Position numbers and translations under genes: made by a program | Notes under the pieces: generated by a model | What the model was told of the DNA's origin: nothing | The model's database searches: none | The model's input: the letters and a program-made list of their open reading frames with translations, nothing else | NCBI RefSeq assembly: GCF_003570715.1 | Contig: NZ_QXXQ01000007.1 | Location: 1 to 64,000, forward strand | Origin: Gemmobacter lutimaris | GTDB taxonomy: Bacteria; Pseudomonadota; Alphaproteobacteria; Rhodobacterales; Rhodobacteraceae | Length of the DNA stretch: 64,000 nt | Direction of reading: 5' to 3' | Part shown: piece by piece, positions 42,177 through 52,478 of the stretch | How positions within the stretch are numbered: the first letter of the stretch is position 1 | How the letters are laid out: every line of letters starts with the position of its first letter

Positions 42177-43367
42177 ATGCGGCGCGTTTCGGTTTTCGGC
42201 GCGACCGGCTCGATCGGTGAGTCCACCTTCGATCTGATGATGCGGGCGGGCGGGGCCGAAGCCTTTCATACCGTCGCACTGACTGGCGGGCGCAATGTCT
42301 CGCGGTTGGCGGAGATGGCGCGCACGCTGCGGGCCGAGGTGGCGGTCACCGCGCATGACGATTGCCTGCCCGCCTTGCGCGCGGCGCTGGACGGCAGTGG
42401 CATTACCGCGGCAGCGGGGCCTGAGGCGCTGCTGGAAGCCGCAGACCGCCCGGCGGACTGGGTGATGTCGGCCATCGTCGGTGCGGCAGGGCTGGCGCCG
42501 GGCTTCCGGGCGCTGCGCCATGGCACGACGCTGGCGCTTGCGAACAAGGAAAGCCTTGTCACCGCCGGGCCGCTGCTGATGGCCGAGGCGGCGCGTCATG
42601 GTGCGCGTATCCTGCCGGTGGACAGCGAGCACAGCGCCATCTTTCAGGCGCTGGTGGGCGAGGACATGGCGGCGGTGGAACGCATCGTGCTGACTGCCTC
42701 GGGGGGCGCGCTGCGCGACTGGCCGCTGGACAAGCTTGCGAAAGCCACAGTGGCCGAGGCGCTGGCGCATCCCAACTGGTCAATGGGGCCGCGCATCACC
42801 ATCGACAGCGCCTCGATGTTCAACAAGGCGCTGGAGGTGATCGAGACCCGTGAATATTTCGGTGTTGCGCCGGAACAGATCGAGGTCATCATCCACCCCG
42901 AAAGCATCATTCATTCCATGGTGGGCTACCGCGACGGTGCCATCATGGCGCATCTGGGCGTGGCTGACATGCGCCATGCCATCGGTTACGCGCTGAACTG
43001 GCCCGAGCGTGGCGAACTGCCGGTGGCGCGGCTGGATTTCGCAGCCCTCGGCCGGCTTAGTTTCCGCGCGCCGGACGAGGCGCGCTATCCGGCGCTGCGG
43101 CTTGCGCGCGAGGTAATGGCGGTGCGCGGGCAGGCGGGCGCGACGTTCAATGCCGCGAAAGAGATCGCTCTCGACCATTTCATTGGCGGTGAGGTGGGGT
43201 TTGCCGATATGGCGGGAATCGTGGAAGACACGCTTGCCGCGCTTTCGCGCGAGACCGGCCTTGGAAATGCCCCGAAGAGCCTTCAGGAGGTTCTGGCGGC
43301 GGATGCCCGTGCCCGTGCGCTTGCGACTGGCATCGCGACGGCCGTCGCGGCCCGCCGCGCGGGCTGA
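42177..43367 (+). CDS. dxr: 1-deoxy-D-xylulose 5-phosphate reductoisomerase
   Basis: Dxr carries out the second step of the non-mevalonate isoprenoid pathway. The 396-residue protein has the NADPH loop VFGATGSIGEST at its start, LANKESLVTAG, the metal/substrate block VDSEHSAIFQ and IHPESIIHSMV. The ATG at 42177 directly follows the cdsA stop; the open frame extends upstream without support. Its product feeds the uppS step in the same operon. Confidence 0.96.
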   Translation: MRRVSVFGATGSIGESTFDLMMRAGGAEAFHTVALTGGRNVSRLAEMARTLRAEVAVTAHDDCLPALRAALDGSGITAAAGPEALLEAADRPADWVMSAIVGAAGLAPGFRALRHGTTLALANKESLVTAGPLLMAEAARHGARILPVDSEHSAIFQALVGEDMAAVERIVLTASGGALRDWPLDKLAKATVAEALAHPNWSMGPRITIDSASMFNKALEVIETREYFGVAPEQIEVIIHPESIIHSMVGYRDGAIMAHLGVADMRHAIGYALNWPERGELPVARLDFAALGRLSFRAPDEARYPALRLAREVMAVRGQAGATFNAAKEIALDHFIGGEVGFADMAGIVEDTLAALSRETGLGNAPKSLQEVLAADARARALATGIATAVAARRAG

Positions 43368-43403
43368 TTCCGGCGCCGGACGACTGAAGGAAAGGACGAA
43401 GGT

Positions 43404-44741
43404 TTGGACATTCTTGCACTGATTCCCGGTTTCGGAAATCTGGCCCTGACGGTGCTGGCCTTCGTGCTGGCGTTGTCGATCATTGTGGCGGTGCATGAAT
43501 ATGGCCATTACATCGTCGGCCGCTGGTCGGGCATCCATGCCGAGGTGTTCAGCCTTGGTTTCGGTCCGGTGCTGCTGAGCCGGGTGGATCGTCGCGGCAC
43601 GCGCTGGCAACTGGCGGCGCTGCCCTTCGGCGGCTATGTGAAATTCCTCGGTGATGCCGATGCGGCTTCGGGCAAGGATGGAGAGGCGATCGGCAGGCTG
43701 TCACCTGCGGAGCGGCGCCATACCATGCACGGCGCACCGCTTTGGGCGCGGGCCGCCACCGTGGCGGCGGGGCCGGTGTTCAACTTCATTTTCTCGGCGC
43801 TGGTGTTCGCGGGGTTCTTCTGGGTCAGCGGGATCGCAACCGATGCGCCGGTGGTCGGCGAGGCGAAAAGTTTCCCCTATGATGGCCAGCCGCTTCTGCC
43901 GGGCGACCGCATCGTCGCGCTGGAAGGCACGCCGGTTACGACGCTGGAAGACTTCATGACACAGGGCAATGCCCTGCCGCCTGCGCCCAATGCCGATTAC
44001 CGCATCCTGCGCGACGGGGCGGAACAGGATCTGACGGGCCCCTATCCCTATCCCGCGCTGGTGGATGGCGTGCAGCCGAACTCGGCGGCAGCAGAAAGCG
44101 GCATTCTGCCCGGCGATCTGGTGCGCGCCATCGACGGAACGCCGGTTCAAAGCTTCGGTCAGATGCGCGAAATGGTCGGGGCGTCAGACGGGCAGACGAT
44201 GGTGCTGACCGTGCAACGCGGCAGCGATCTCCTGGATCTGTCGCTGACGCCGCGCCGGGTGGATCTGCCGTTGCGCGAGGGCGGGTTCGAGACGCGCTGG
44301 CTGATCGGGCTGAACGGCGGGCTGGTCTTCGCACCGGAAACCCGCACCCCCGGCGTGACGGAAGGGCTGTGGATGGGGGTGCAGCAGGTGGGCTTTGTCG
44401 CCCGCACCAGCCTTTCGGGTCTGTGGCATATGGTGACCGGCGCGATTTCCTCGTGCAACCTGCAAGGCCCGCTGGGGATTGCCGAGGCGACGGGCTCCGC
44501 CGCTTCGCAGGGAATCGACAGTTTCATCTGGCTGGTGGCGCTGCTCTCGGCGGCGGTGGGGTTGATGAACCTGCTGCCGGTGCCGGTTCTGGATGGCGGC
44601 CATCTGGTGTTTCACGCGTGGGAAGCCATCATGCGTCGTCCGCCGCCGGATGCGGTGTTGCAGCGCCTGATGTCGCTGGGGCTGATCGTCGTGCTGGGCA
44701 CCATGGTCTTCGGGCTGACCAACGATCTGCTTTGTCGCTGA
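43404..44741 (+). CDS. rseP: RIP metalloprotease RseP
   Basis: This intramembrane zinc protease cuts anti-sigma factors and signal peptides. The 445-residue protein has HEYGH at about residue 31 in the first membrane segment, PDZ domains between about 125 and 295, and VLDGGHLVF in the third segment with the second-shell Asp. The TTG start at 43404 lies 9 bases after AAGGA. It precedes bamA in the envelope operon, as in most proteobacteria. Confidence 0.95.
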   Translation: MDILALIPGFGNLALTVLAFVLALSIIVAVHEYGHYIVGRWSGIHAEVFSLGFGPVLLSRVDRRGTRWQLAALPFGGYVKFLGDADAASGKDGEAIGRLSPAERRHTMHGAPLWARAATVAAGPVFNFIFSALVFAGFFWVSGIATDAPVVGEAKSFPYDGQPLLPGDRIVALEGTPVTTLEDFMTQGNALPPAPNADYRILRDGAEQDLTGPYPYPALVDGVQPNSAAAESGILPGDLVRAIDGTPVQSFGQMREMVGASDGQTMVLTVQRGSDLLDLSLTPRRVDLPLREGGFETRWLIGLNGGLVFAPETRTPGVTEGLWMGVQQVGFVARTSLSGLWHMVTGAISSCNLQGPLGIAEATGSAASQGIDSFIWLVALLSAAVGLMNLLPVPVLDGGHLVFHAWEAIMRRPPPDAVLQRLMSLGLIVVLGTMVFGLTNDLLCR

Positions 44742-44816
44742 TTTCCGGGCCGCGACCTGCCCAAATCATGCCACAATGCCTTGCTATCACATCCTCGTGT
44801 TGAAGTGAGGTGTGAC

Positions 44817-44957
44817 ATGCAAACTGTCATGAACGGCTATCGCGGCTTGTCCTATCTTGTCGGTCTCAACTGGGACTGGCTCTTCACGCTGGGAACCATT
44901 CTGGTGGGCCTTCTGGCGGGGGCCTTTCTGGGCACCCAGCTTCTGCCTGCCTTCTGA
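44817..44957 (+). CDS. 46-residue membrane protein upstream of bamA
   Basis: A short frame (MQTVMNGYRGLSYLVGLNWD) is followed by a single hydrophobic segment (LFTLGTILVGLLAGAFLGT) and ends LLPAF. GAGG lies 5 bases before the ATG, so translation is likely. The codon pattern is that of the surrounding core genes. It is too short for most automatic gene calls. I know no function; a place between rseP and bamA suggests an envelope role. Confidence 0.65.
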   Translation: MQTVMNGYRGLSYLVGLNWDWLFTLGTILVGLLAGAFLGTQLLPAF

Positions 44958-45115
44958 CATCGCGGTCGCGCCCATGGCGGGTGCGACAGGGGGCGGTGCG
45001 ACAGGGCTGGTGCCCACCCGGCAGATTACCCCTAGAGTTAGCGCCGAGTCTTTTGACAAGTCCCGTCAATCCCGCTAGTCAGGTCCAGGAATTTCATTCA
45101 GGTGTGGGACCGGAC

Positions 45116-47497
45116 ATGGATCAGGCACAGCGCGCAACGAAAGCCCGGAACCGGGGCAAGTCTGTTCTGATGCGCAGTGTCGCCGTATCGGTTTTCCTTG
45201 TTGGCGCAATTGCTTCGCAGCCGGTTTTGACGCCCGCCTTTGCACAGGGCGTCAGCCTGTCGCAGGTGGTGATCGAGGGGAACCAGCGCGTCGATAATAC
45301 TACCATCCTGAAACTGGCCGGAATCGGCCGCGGGCCGGTGACCGCAGCCCAGTTGAATGATGCCTATCAGGGTCTGCAAAATTCCGGCCTGTTCGAGGAA
45401 GTTTCTGTCGCGCCGCAAGGCTCGCGGCTGGTGATCCGGGTCAAGGAATACCCGATGATCAACGCCATTTCCTTTGAAGGCAACAAGCGCCTGAAGGACG
45501 AGGTGCTATCCGAGGCGGTGCAATCCAAGGCCCGCCGTGCCTATTCGCCCGCGCTGGCCGAAGCCGATGCCGCCTCGATCGCGGAAGGCTACGAGGTTCA
45601 GGGCCGTCTGGCCGCGACCGTGACACCCAAGATCATCCGCCGCTCCGACAATCGCGTCGATCTGGTGTTCGAGATCACCGAGGGCAAATCGGTCGAGATC
45701 GAGCGTCTGGCCTTTGTCGGCAACCGCGCCTATAGCGACCGCCGCCTGCGTCAGGTGCTGGAAACCAAACAGGCGGGGCTGCTGCGCACCTTCATCCGCC
45801 GCGATTCGCTACAGCCGGAACGGCTGGACGTGGACAAGCAGTTGCTGCGCGATTTCTACCTGTCGCGGGGGTTCGTCGATTTCGAGGTGCTGGATGCATC
45901 GGCCGAGGTGGCGCGCGAACGCGATGGCGTGTTCGTCACTTTCTCGGTGCGCGAGGGCCAGCAGTTCAAGTTCGGCAAGATCACCACGGTCAGCGAGATC
46001 GAGGGGCTGGATGCGGCGCCCTATGACGCCGCGCTGAAAGTGAAATCCGGCTCGGTCTATTCGCCCGGCGTGGTCGATACCAATATCGCCCGTCTGGAAA
46101 ACCTTGCGCTGAAGCAGGGGCTGAATTTCGTCACCATCGAGCCGCGCATCACCCGCAACGACCGGGATGGCACGCTGGACATCGCCTTTACGCTGGTCCG
46201 CGGTCAAAAGGTGTTCGTCGAACGCATCGACATCGAGGGCAATACGACGACACTGGACCAGGTGGTGCGCCGGCAGTTCCGCACGGTCGAAGGTGACCCC
46301 TTCAATCCGCGCGAAATCCGTCAATCGGCCGAGCGTATCCGTGCACTTGGCTATTTTGCCGATGCCAAGGTGAATGCCGAGCCCGGTTCGGCGGCCGATC
46401 AGGTCGTGGTGAACGTCGATGTGGAAGAACAGCCCACCGGCTCTCTGTCCTTCGGCGTGTCCTACGGGGTGCAGACCGGCGTGGGTTTCAGCATCGGTCT
46501 GACCGAGAACAACTTTCTGGGTCGCGGGCAGACTCTGGGCCTGAACCTCAGCACTGGCACCGACAACGCCAACAGCTCCATTACTTTCGTGGAACCGGCT
46601 TTCCTGGGCCGCGATCTGAAGCTGAAGTTCAACGCCTTCTACAACGAGACGGACAATCAGGACGCAACCTACGACACGCGCCTGATCGGGATTTCCCCGG
46701 CCATCGAGTTCCCGATCAGCGAGCTTGGACGGCTGGAGCTGCGCTATACGCTGAAGAATTCCAAGCTGCTGGACCTGCGGCAGGCGGTGGCTGACGATCC
46801 GGCGACCCCGGATGTGGACGAAACCGTCGTGGCCACCACGCCGATCATCCAGCGCGATGCCGCACGGGGCAACCTGATGTCCTCTGGGGTCGGGCTGAGC
46901 TACAGCTATGACAGCCGCGTCGGCGGCCTGAACCCGAATGGTGGCGTGTTGCTGCGCTTCGGGCTGGATTACGCGGGTCTGGGCGGTGACGTGAAAAGCG
47001 TGACCGCCAGTGCGCTGGCCGTGGCAGAGCAGAAGGTCTGGAACGAGGAAGTCACCCTGCGTGCCATCTTTGAGGGCGGTGCGCTGCATATGATCGACGG
47101 CGACAGCCGGGTGACGGACCGTTACTTCGGTGGCGGCAAGATCCGTGGCTTTGAACGGGGCGGTCTGGGTCCGCGTGACCTTGCGACTGACGATGCGCTG
47201 GGGGGCAACCTGTTTGCCGTGGCGCGGTTCGAGGCCGATTTCCCGCTGGGCCTGCCGGAAGAATACGGAATCAGCGGCGGCCTGTTCGCCGATTTCGGTT
47301 CGGTCTGGAGCCTCGACGATGTGGCCGGGGCAAGTGGCACGGTGGATGACGGGTTCCATCTGCGCTCGGCCATCGGGGTGTCGTTGTTCTGGAACACGCC
47401 GATCGGGCCGCTGCGCTTCAACTTCGCCAAGGCCGTGTCGAAGCAGAGCTACGACAAGGAACAGGTCTTCGACCTGACGATCTCGACGAAGTTCTGA
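45116..47497 (+). CDS. bamA: Outer-membrane assembly factor BamA
   Basis: BamA inserts beta-barrel proteins into the outer membrane. The 793-residue protein begins with a long signal region (to about residue 44, PAFAQ) and five POTRA domains (from VSLSQVVIEGNQRVD), then a 16-strand barrel ending in Phe (DLTISTKF), the usual recognition end. VTDRYFGGGKIRGFERGG contains the family RGF motif of loop 6. The start at 45116 lacks a strong ribosome site; an internal ATG 18 codons on (MRSVAVSVFLVGAIA) is an alternative. Confidence 0.96.
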   Translation: MDQAQRATKARNRGKSVLMRSVAVSVFLVGAIASQPVLTPAFAQGVSLSQVVIEGNQRVDNTTILKLAGIGRGPVTAAQLNDAYQGLQNSGLFEEVSVAPQGSRLVIRVKEYPMINAISFEGNKRLKDEVLSEAVQSKARRAYSPALAEADAASIAEGYEVQGRLAATVTPKIIRRSDNRVDLVFEITEGKSVEIERLAFVGNRAYSDRRLRQVLETKQAGLLRTFIRRDSLQPERLDVDKQLLRDFYLSRGFVDFEVLDASAEVARERDGVFVTFSVREGQQFKFGKITTVSEIEGLDAAPYDAALKVKSGSVYSPGVVDTNIARLENLALKQGLNFVTIEPRITRNDRDGTLDIAFTLVRGQKVFVERIDIEGNTTTLDQVVRRQFRTVEGDPFNPREIRQSAERIRALGYFADAKVNAEPGSAADQVVVNVDVEEQPTGSLSFGVSYGVQTGVGFSIGLTENNFLGRGQTLGLNLSTGTDNANSSITFVEPAFLGRDLKLKFNAFYNETDNQDATYDTRLIGISPAIEFPISELGRLELRYTLKNSKLLDLRQAVADDPATPDVDETVVATTPIIQRDAARGNLMSSGVGLSYSYDSRVGGLNPNGGVLLRFGLDYAGLGGDVKSVTASALAVAEQKVWNEEVTLRAIFEGGALHMIDGDSRVTDRYFGGGKIRGFERGGLGPRDLATDDALGGNLFAVARFEADFPLGLPEEYGISGGLFADFGSVWSLDDVAGASGTVDDGFHLRSAIGVSLFWNTPIGPLRFNFAKAVSKQSYDKEQVFDLTISTKF

Positions 47498-47499
47498 CC

Positions 47500-48123
47500 A
47501 TGCAGCGGGGCCTGCGACAGGCGCTTTCTGCGCTGATTGTGGGCCTGTCGCCCGCTGTGGCGGTGCCCCTGCTTGCGCAGGACACGCCGGAAGGTCCAGC
47601 TTTCCGCAGCCAGATTGCGGTGGTCCAGCAGGATCAGCTTTTTGCCCGCACGCTTTACGGCAAGGCGGTTCAGGCCCGCATCGAGGCCGCGCGCCAGTCG
47701 CTTCAGTCCGAAAACCAGCGCATCGAGGCGGGGCTGGAGGAAGAGGAGCGCGCGCTGACCCTGCGCCGTCCGACCATGACGCCTGCCGATTTCCGCAAGC
47801 TGGCCGATGCCTTCGACAGCAAGGTCGAAGGGATTCGCACGGCGCAGGAGGCCAAGGGCCGCGCGGTGGCACGTCAGGCCGAGGAAGACCGGCAGCGGTT
47901 CTTCCAGACCGCCTATCCGGTGCTGGCGCGGCTGATGGCAGAGATCGGCGCGGTGGCCTTGATGGACAAATCCGATATCATCATCTCGCTTGAGGCGATC
48001 GATGTGACCGACCGCGCGGTGGCGCGGATTGACAGTGCGCTGGGGGATGGCTCTGCCACCGAGGCCCCGGCGGAGAGCCCGGCCCCCGAGGCGCCCGCCG
48101 CTCCGGGACAGCCCGAGCAATGA
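47500..48123 (+). CDS. OmpH/Skp-family periplasmic chaperone
   Basis: The 207-residue protein has a signal peptide (to about residue 26, PLLAQ), then a helical coiled coil typical of Skp/OmpH (VQARIEAARQSLQSENQRIE), which holds unfolded outer-membrane proteins. The C-terminal 25 residues are Pro/Ala/Glu-rich. It follows bamA with only 2 bases between. lpxD, which usually comes next, is absent; fabZ follows. Confidence 0.88.
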   Translation: MQRGLRQALSALIVGLSPAVAVPLLAQDTPEGPAFRSQIAVVQQDQLFARTLYGKAVQARIEAARQSLQSENQRIEAGLEEEERALTLRRPTMTPADFRKLADAFDSKVEGIRTAQEAKGRAVARQAEEDRQRFFQTAYPVLARLMAEIGAVALMDKSDIIISLEAIDVTDRAVARIDSALGDGSATEAPAESPAPEAPAAPGQPEQ

Positions 48124-48166
48124 CATGTGCCGCCGCCCGAACGGCGGCCGCAGAGAGGAGTGATTG

Positions 48167-48631
48167 ATGACCGCCGAGACCGCGCCGCAGACCGCCGATA
48201 TTGCGCTGATCCAGCGTATCCTGCCGCACCGCTATCCGTTCCTGCTGGTGGACAAGGTGCGCGACATCTATGTCAACGAAAGCTGCGTCGGCATCAAGAA
48301 TGTCACGATGAACGAGCCGCAATTCACCGGGCATTTCCCGGAGATGCCGGTGTTTCCGGGCGTGCTGATCATCGAGGCGATGGCGCAGACTTCGGGCATT
48401 CTCGTCGGTCTGTCGATGGATCTGGTCGACAAGAATGCCAAGGTGTTCTTCATGGGCGTCGACAAGGTGAAGTTTCGCCGCAAGGTTGGCCCCGGCGACG
48501 TGCTGGAACTGCATGTGAAGGCGGTGCGCGGCGGCGGCCGGGTCTGGAAATTCGAGGGCCGGGCGATGGTCGGCGACGAACTGGCCTGCGAGGCCGAGTT
48601 CATGGCCATGTTCGACGTGCCGAAGGCCTGA
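48167..48631 (+). CDS. fabZ: 3-hydroxyacyl-ACP dehydratase FabZ
   Basis: FabZ dehydrates 3-hydroxyacyl-ACP in fatty-acid synthesis and competes with LpxA for the same substrate. The 154-residue hot-dog-fold protein has [11 protein letters not shown] and the catalytic [12 protein letters not shown] (His) with Glu in IIEAMAQ. ATG at 48167 is preferred over a TTG one codon earlier because AGGAG lies 7 bases before it. lpxA follows after 4 bases. Confidence 0.96.
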   Translation: MTAETAPQTADIALIQRILPHRYPFLLVDKVRDIYVNESCVGIKNVTMNEPQFTGHFPEMPVFPGVLIIEAMAQTSGILVGLSMDLVDKNAKVFFMGVDKVKFRRKVGPGDVLELHVKAVRGGGRVWKFEGRAMVGDELACEAEFMAMFDVPKA

Positions 48632-48635
48632 GCGG

Positions 48636-49424
48636 ATGGCTGACGCGCGCATTCATCCCATGGCGGTGGTCGAACCGGGCGCGGTCATCGGCCCCGGCTG
48701 CGACATCGGTCCCTTCGCGGTGATCGGGCCGGAGGTCACGCTTGGCCCCGGCGTGGTGGTGAAGCCGCATGGCGTGGTCACCGGCTGGACCGAGGTGGGC
48801 GAGGGCACCGTGATCTTTCCGGGCGCCGTGGTCGGCGAGGTGCCACAGGATCTGAAATACCGGGGCGAGCGCACGCGGCTGATCGTCGGCAAGCGCTGCC
48901 GCATCCGCGAGGGCGCCACATTGAATACCGGCACCGAGGGCGGTGGCGGCGTGACGCGCGTAGGCGATGATGTTCTGATGATGACCGGCAGCCATGTCGG
49001 CCACGACGCCATCATCGGTGACCGCGTTGTCATGGCCAATCAGGCCGCCATCGCCGGGCATTGCCATATCGGGGATGACGTCATCATTGGCGGGCTTTCG
49101 GGTGTGCATCAATGGGTGCGCGTCGGGCGCGGTGCCATCATCGGCGCGGTGACGATGGTGACGAATGACGTGTTGCCGCATGGTCTCGTGCAAGGGCCGC
49201 GTGGTGTGCTGGACGGGCTGAACCTCGTGGGGCTGAAGCGGCGCGGGGTCGAACGGTCGGAAATCACTGCCCTGCGCGCCGCCTATCAGATGCTGGCGCA
49301 GGGCGAGGGGTCTTTCCTCGACCGCGCGCGCCGACTGGCGGATGAAACCGACAGCCAGCATGTGCGCGAGATGACCGATTTCATCCTGTCGCAGACCGAC
49401 CGCAGTTTCCTGACCCCGAAATGA
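48636..49424 (+). CDS. lpxA: UDP-N-acetylglucosamine O-acyltransferase LpxA
   Basis: LpxA starts lipid A synthesis by acylating UDP-GlcNAc. The 262-residue protein is a left-handed beta-helix made of hexapeptide repeats (IHPMAVVEPGAVIGPGCDIG onward). The catalytic His lies in GSHVGHDA at about residue 120. A C-terminal helical cap follows. It overlaps lpxI by 4 bases (ATGA). Confidence 0.96.
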   Translation: MADARIHPMAVVEPGAVIGPGCDIGPFAVIGPEVTLGPGVVVKPHGVVTGWTEVGEGTVIFPGAVVGEVPQDLKYRGERTRLIVGKRCRIREGATLNTGTEGGGGVTRVGDDVLMMTGSHVGHDAIIGDRVVMANQAAIAGHCHIGDDVIIGGLSGVHQWVRVGRGAIIGAVTMVTNDVLPHGLVQGPRGVLDGLNLVGLKRRGVERSEITALRAAYQMLAQGEGSFLDRARRLADETDSQHVREMTDFILSQTDRSFLTPK

Positions 49425-50224
49425 GCCGCACTGCCATCATTGCGGGTGCGGGGCATCTGCCCGCGACCCTTGCCACTGCGCTTCAGGCGCCTCTGGTCTG
49501 TGCGCTGGACGGTTTCGCGCCTTCGGGGCTGACGGCGGATCTGGTGTTCCGGGTGGAACGGCTGATGCCCTTCTTGCGCGCGCTGGAGGATGCGGGCGTG
49601 AGCCGCGTGGTCTTTGCCGGCGCGGTGCAGCGGCCGCGGCTGGACCCCTCGCTGTTCGATCCGGCCACCGCGCAGATGGTGCCGCGGCTGCTGGCGGCGA
49701 TGCAGGCGGGCGACGATGCCACGCTGCGCGATGTGGTTGCGATTTTCGAGGAAGCCGGTTTCGCCGTGGTCGGCGCGCAGGACGTCGCGCCCGATCTGGT
49801 GCCGGGGCCGGGGGTTTTGGCCGGGGCGCCGACGGCGGCCGATGAACGCGATGCCGCCCGCGCCGCCGCGATTGTCGCGGCACTTGGCGCGGTGGATGTG
49901 GGGCAGGGTGCGGTGGTGGCGCAGGGGCTGTGCCTTGCGGTCGAGGCGCTGCCGGGCACCGATGCCATGCTGGACTGGGTGGCGCAAACCGCCCGCCGTC
50001 CTGAACCGAATGGCGCGAAAGGCGTGTTTTACAAGGCGCCGAAACCGGCGCAGGACCGGCGCATCGACCTTCCGGCGCTGGGGTTGGAGACGCTGAAACG
50101 CGCCCATGCCGCCGGGCTGGCGGGCATTGCCTTCGAGGCGGGTGGGGTGATCCTGCTTGACCGTGCCGCGATGGTGGCCGAGGCGGATCGGCTTGGCCTG
50201 TTCCTCTGGGCGCGTGAGCCATGA
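49421..50224 (+). CDS. lpxI: UDP-2,3-diacylglucosamine pyrophosphatase LpxI
   Basis: LpxI cleaves UDP-2,3-diacylglucosamine to lipid X; it replaces LpxH in alphaproteobacteria. The 267-residue protein starts TAIIAGAGHLPATLA, and the C-terminal DUF1009 part has GVFYKAPKPAQDRRIDLP and IDLPALGLETLKRAHAAGL, which carry the catalytic Asp region. It sits between lpxA and lpxB, overlapping both by 4 bases. Confidence 0.93.
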   Translation: MSRTAIIAGAGHLPATLATALQAPLVCALDGFAPSGLTADLVFRVERLMPFLRALEDAGVSRVVFAGAVQRPRLDPSLFDPATAQMVPRLLAAMQAGDDATLRDVVAIFEEAGFAVVGAQDVAPDLVPGPGVLAGAPTAADERDAARAAAIVAALGAVDVGQGAVVAQGLCLAVEALPGTDAMLDWVAQTARRPEPNGAKGVFYKAPKPAQDRRIDLPALGLETLKRAHAAGLAGIAFEAGGVILLDRAAMVAEADRLGLFLWAREP

Positions 50225-51345
50225 AGCTGTTCCTCGTCGCGGGCGAGCCTTCCGGCGACCGTCTGGGGGCCGCGTTGATGGCGGGGCTGAAGGAGCTGGC
50301 GCCGGATGTCGTTTTTGACGGTGTGGGCGGCCCTCTGATGCAGGCCGAAGGGATGCAAAGCCTGTTCCCGATGGCTGAGCTTTCGGTGATGGGCATTGCC
50401 GAGGTGCTGCCGAAATACCGCCACCTGAAGCGCCGTATCCGCGAAACCGCCGAGGCCGTTCTGGCCAGCGGGGCGCGGGCGTTGATCACCATCGACAGCC
50501 CCGATTTCTGCCTGCGCGTGGCGCGGCTGGTGAAGGCGGCCCGGCCCGATCTGCGGACGATCCACTATGTCGCGCCCTCGGTCTGGGCGTGGCGGCCCGG
50601 CCGGGCGGCGAAGATGGCGACGGCGGTCGATCACGTTCTGGCGCTGCTGCCCTTCGAACCGCCTTATATGACGGCGGCGGGGATGACCTGCGACTTCGTG
50701 GGGCATCCGGTGGTGGCCGAACCGCTGGCAAGTGAGGCCGAGCGCGCGGCCTTCGCAGGTGGCGGCCCGCTGCTGCTGGCCTTGCCCGGTTCGCGGCAGG
50801 GCGAGGTGCGGCGGCTGGCCCCTGTGCTGGGGGCGGTGCTGGGCCTGTTACGGGCGCGTCATCCGGGTTTGCGCGTGGTGCTGCCAACCCTGCCGACGCT
50901 GGAACCGCTGGTGCGCGAGGTCACCGCCGAATGGCCGGTCGCGCCGGAAATCGTGCTGGACCCGGCCCGCAAGCGCGGCGCTTTTGCGGCGGCAGATGTG
51001 GCGCTGGCAGCCTCGGGCACCGTGTCGCTGGAACTGGCGGCCAACGGCTGCCCCATGGTCATTGCCTATCGCCTGCATCCCGTCAGCTTCTGGCTGATGA
51101 AGCGCGCGGCGCTGATTGATACGGTGACGCTGGTCAATCTGGTGTCCGACACGCGGGCGGTGCCGGAATTCCTCGGCCCCGCCTGTCAGGCGGAAAATAT
51201 TGCGCCCGCCGTGCTGGCCCTTCTGGTACAAGGGTCGGAGCGCGCAGCGCAGGAGGCCGCAATGCGCCTCACGATGGAGCGTCTGGGCAAGGGCGGTGAG
51301 CCGCCGGGCCTGCGGGCGGCGCGGTCTGTGCTGTCGGTGCTTTAG
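50221..51345 (+). CDS. lpxB: Lipid-A-disaccharide synthase LpxB
   Basis: LpxB joins lipid X and UDP-diacylglucosamine to the lipid A disaccharide. The 374-residue glycosyltransferase (family 19) has [15 protein letters not shown] at its start, [11 protein letters not shown], and [15 protein letters not shown] with [10 protein letters not shown] in the second half. Its end overlaps the end of mnmA, which comes from the other strand. Confidence 0.95.
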   Translation: MKLFLVAGEPSGDRLGAALMAGLKELAPDVVFDGVGGPLMQAEGMQSLFPMAELSVMGIAEVLPKYRHLKRRIRETAEAVLASGARALITIDSPDFCLRVARLVKAARPDLRTIHYVAPSVWAWRPGRAAKMATAVDHVLALLPFEPPYMTAAGMTCDFVGHPVVAEPLASEAERAAFAGGGPLLLALPGSRQGEVRRLAPVLGAVLGLLRARHPGLRVVLPTLPTLEPLVREVTAEWPVAPEIVLDPARKRGAFAAADVALAASGTVSLELAANGCPMVIAYRLHPVSFWLMKRAALIDTVTLVNLVSDTRAVPEFLGPACQAENIAPAVLALLVQGSERAAQEAAMRLTMERLGKGGEPPGLRAARSVLSVL

Positions 51346-52478
51346 CGCCCGCGCCAGATCCAGCCGCCGCCAAGGATGCGGCTGCCTTCCGGCGCATAGA
51401 ACACGCAGGCTTGTCCGGCGCTGACGCCATCCTCGGGGTTCAGCAGTTCCACCTCTGCTTCGGTGGCGGACACCGGGCGGATCACCGCAGGCCGCGGCTG
51501 GCGGGTGGAGCGGACCTTGACGTTCACATGCCATTCCGCCCGGCTGTCAAAGGGCGCATCGCCCAGCCAGTTGACGTCGCGCACCGGGATGATGCGGGTG
51601 GACAGCGCCTCTTTCGGGCCGACGATCACGCGGCGGCTGTCAGGGTCCAGCCGCACGACATAGACCGGATCGCCCAGACCACCGATGCCCAGCCCCTTGC
51701 GCTGCCCGATGGTGTAATGGATCACGCCGCGATGGGTGCCCAGCACACGGCCCTCCAGATCGACGATCTCGCCCGGCTCGGCCGCGCCGGGGCGCAGCTT
51801 TTCGATGACGGCGGCATAATTGCCGTTCGGGACAAAGCAGATGTCCTGACTGTCGGGCTTGTCGGCCACCGGCAGCCCGTATTTCGCCGCCAGTGCCCGT
51901 GTTTCCGCCTTTGATGCCAGATGTCCCAGCGGGAAACGCAGGTAATCCAGCTGTTCCGGCGTGGTGGAGAACAGGAAATAGCTCTGGTCGCGGTTGGCAT
52001 CGGCGGCGCAATGCAGTTCCGGCCCCGCTGCGCCCTGCATGCGCTGGATGTAATGGCCGGTCGCCATGCAATCGGCCTCCAGATCCTTCGCTGTGGCCAG
52101 CAGATCCTTGAACTTCACCCGCTCGTTGCAGCGGATGCAGGGCACAGGCGTCGCGCCGGCCAGATAGGCATCGGCGAATTCCTCGATCACCGCCTCGCGG
52201 AAGGTGTTCTCGTAATCCAGAACGTAGTGCGGAAAGCCCATGGTCTCGGCCACGCGGCGGGCATCATGGATGTCACGTCCGGCACAGCAGGCGCCCTTTT
52301 TTGCCAGCGCTGCCCCGTGGTCGTAAAGTTGCAGCGTCACGCCGACCACGTCATAACCCTCCTCCTTCAGCTGCGCGGCCACCACCGAACTGTCAACGCC
52401 GCCGGACATGGCGACGACGACGCGGGTTTCGGAAGGGGGCTTGGCGAAGCCCAGGGAATTCAGCGGATGGTCCAGCAT
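51342..52478 (-). CDS. mnmA: tRNA 2-thiouridine(34) synthase MnmA
   Basis: MnmA thiolates U34 of tRNA-Lys, -Glu and -Gln with sulfur from the persulfide relay. The 378-residue protein has the PP-loop [13 protein letters not shown] near residue 25 and the catalytic Cys in [11 protein letters not shown] near residue 120. A second Cys, in [14 protein letters not shown], lies near the C-terminus. Length is usual. It is the only minus-strand gene between the lipid A genes and sciP. Confidence 0.95.
   Translation of the reverse strand: MLDHPLNSLGFAKPPSETRVVVAMSGGVDSSVVAAQLKEEGYDVVGVTLQLYDHGAALAKKGACCAGRDIHDARRVAETMGFPHYVLDYENTFREAVIEEFADAYLAGATPVPCIRCNERVKFKDLLATAKDLEADCMATGHYIQRMQGAAGPELHCAADANRDQSYFLFSTTPEQLDYLRFPLGHLASKAETRALAAKYGLPVADKPDSQDICFVPNGNYAAVIEKLRPGAAEPGEIVDLEGRVLGTHRGVIHYTIGQRKGLGIGGLGDPVYVVRLDPDSRRVIVGPKEALSTRIIPVRDVNWLGDAPFDSRAEWHVNVKVRSTRQPRPAVIRPVSATEAEVELLNPEDGVSAGQACVFYAPEGSRILGGGWIWRGR

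Noticed and set aside
45809-47872. A 687-codon open frame antisense to bamA and ompH
   Set aside because: Shadow of two certain genes; no domain or start signal.
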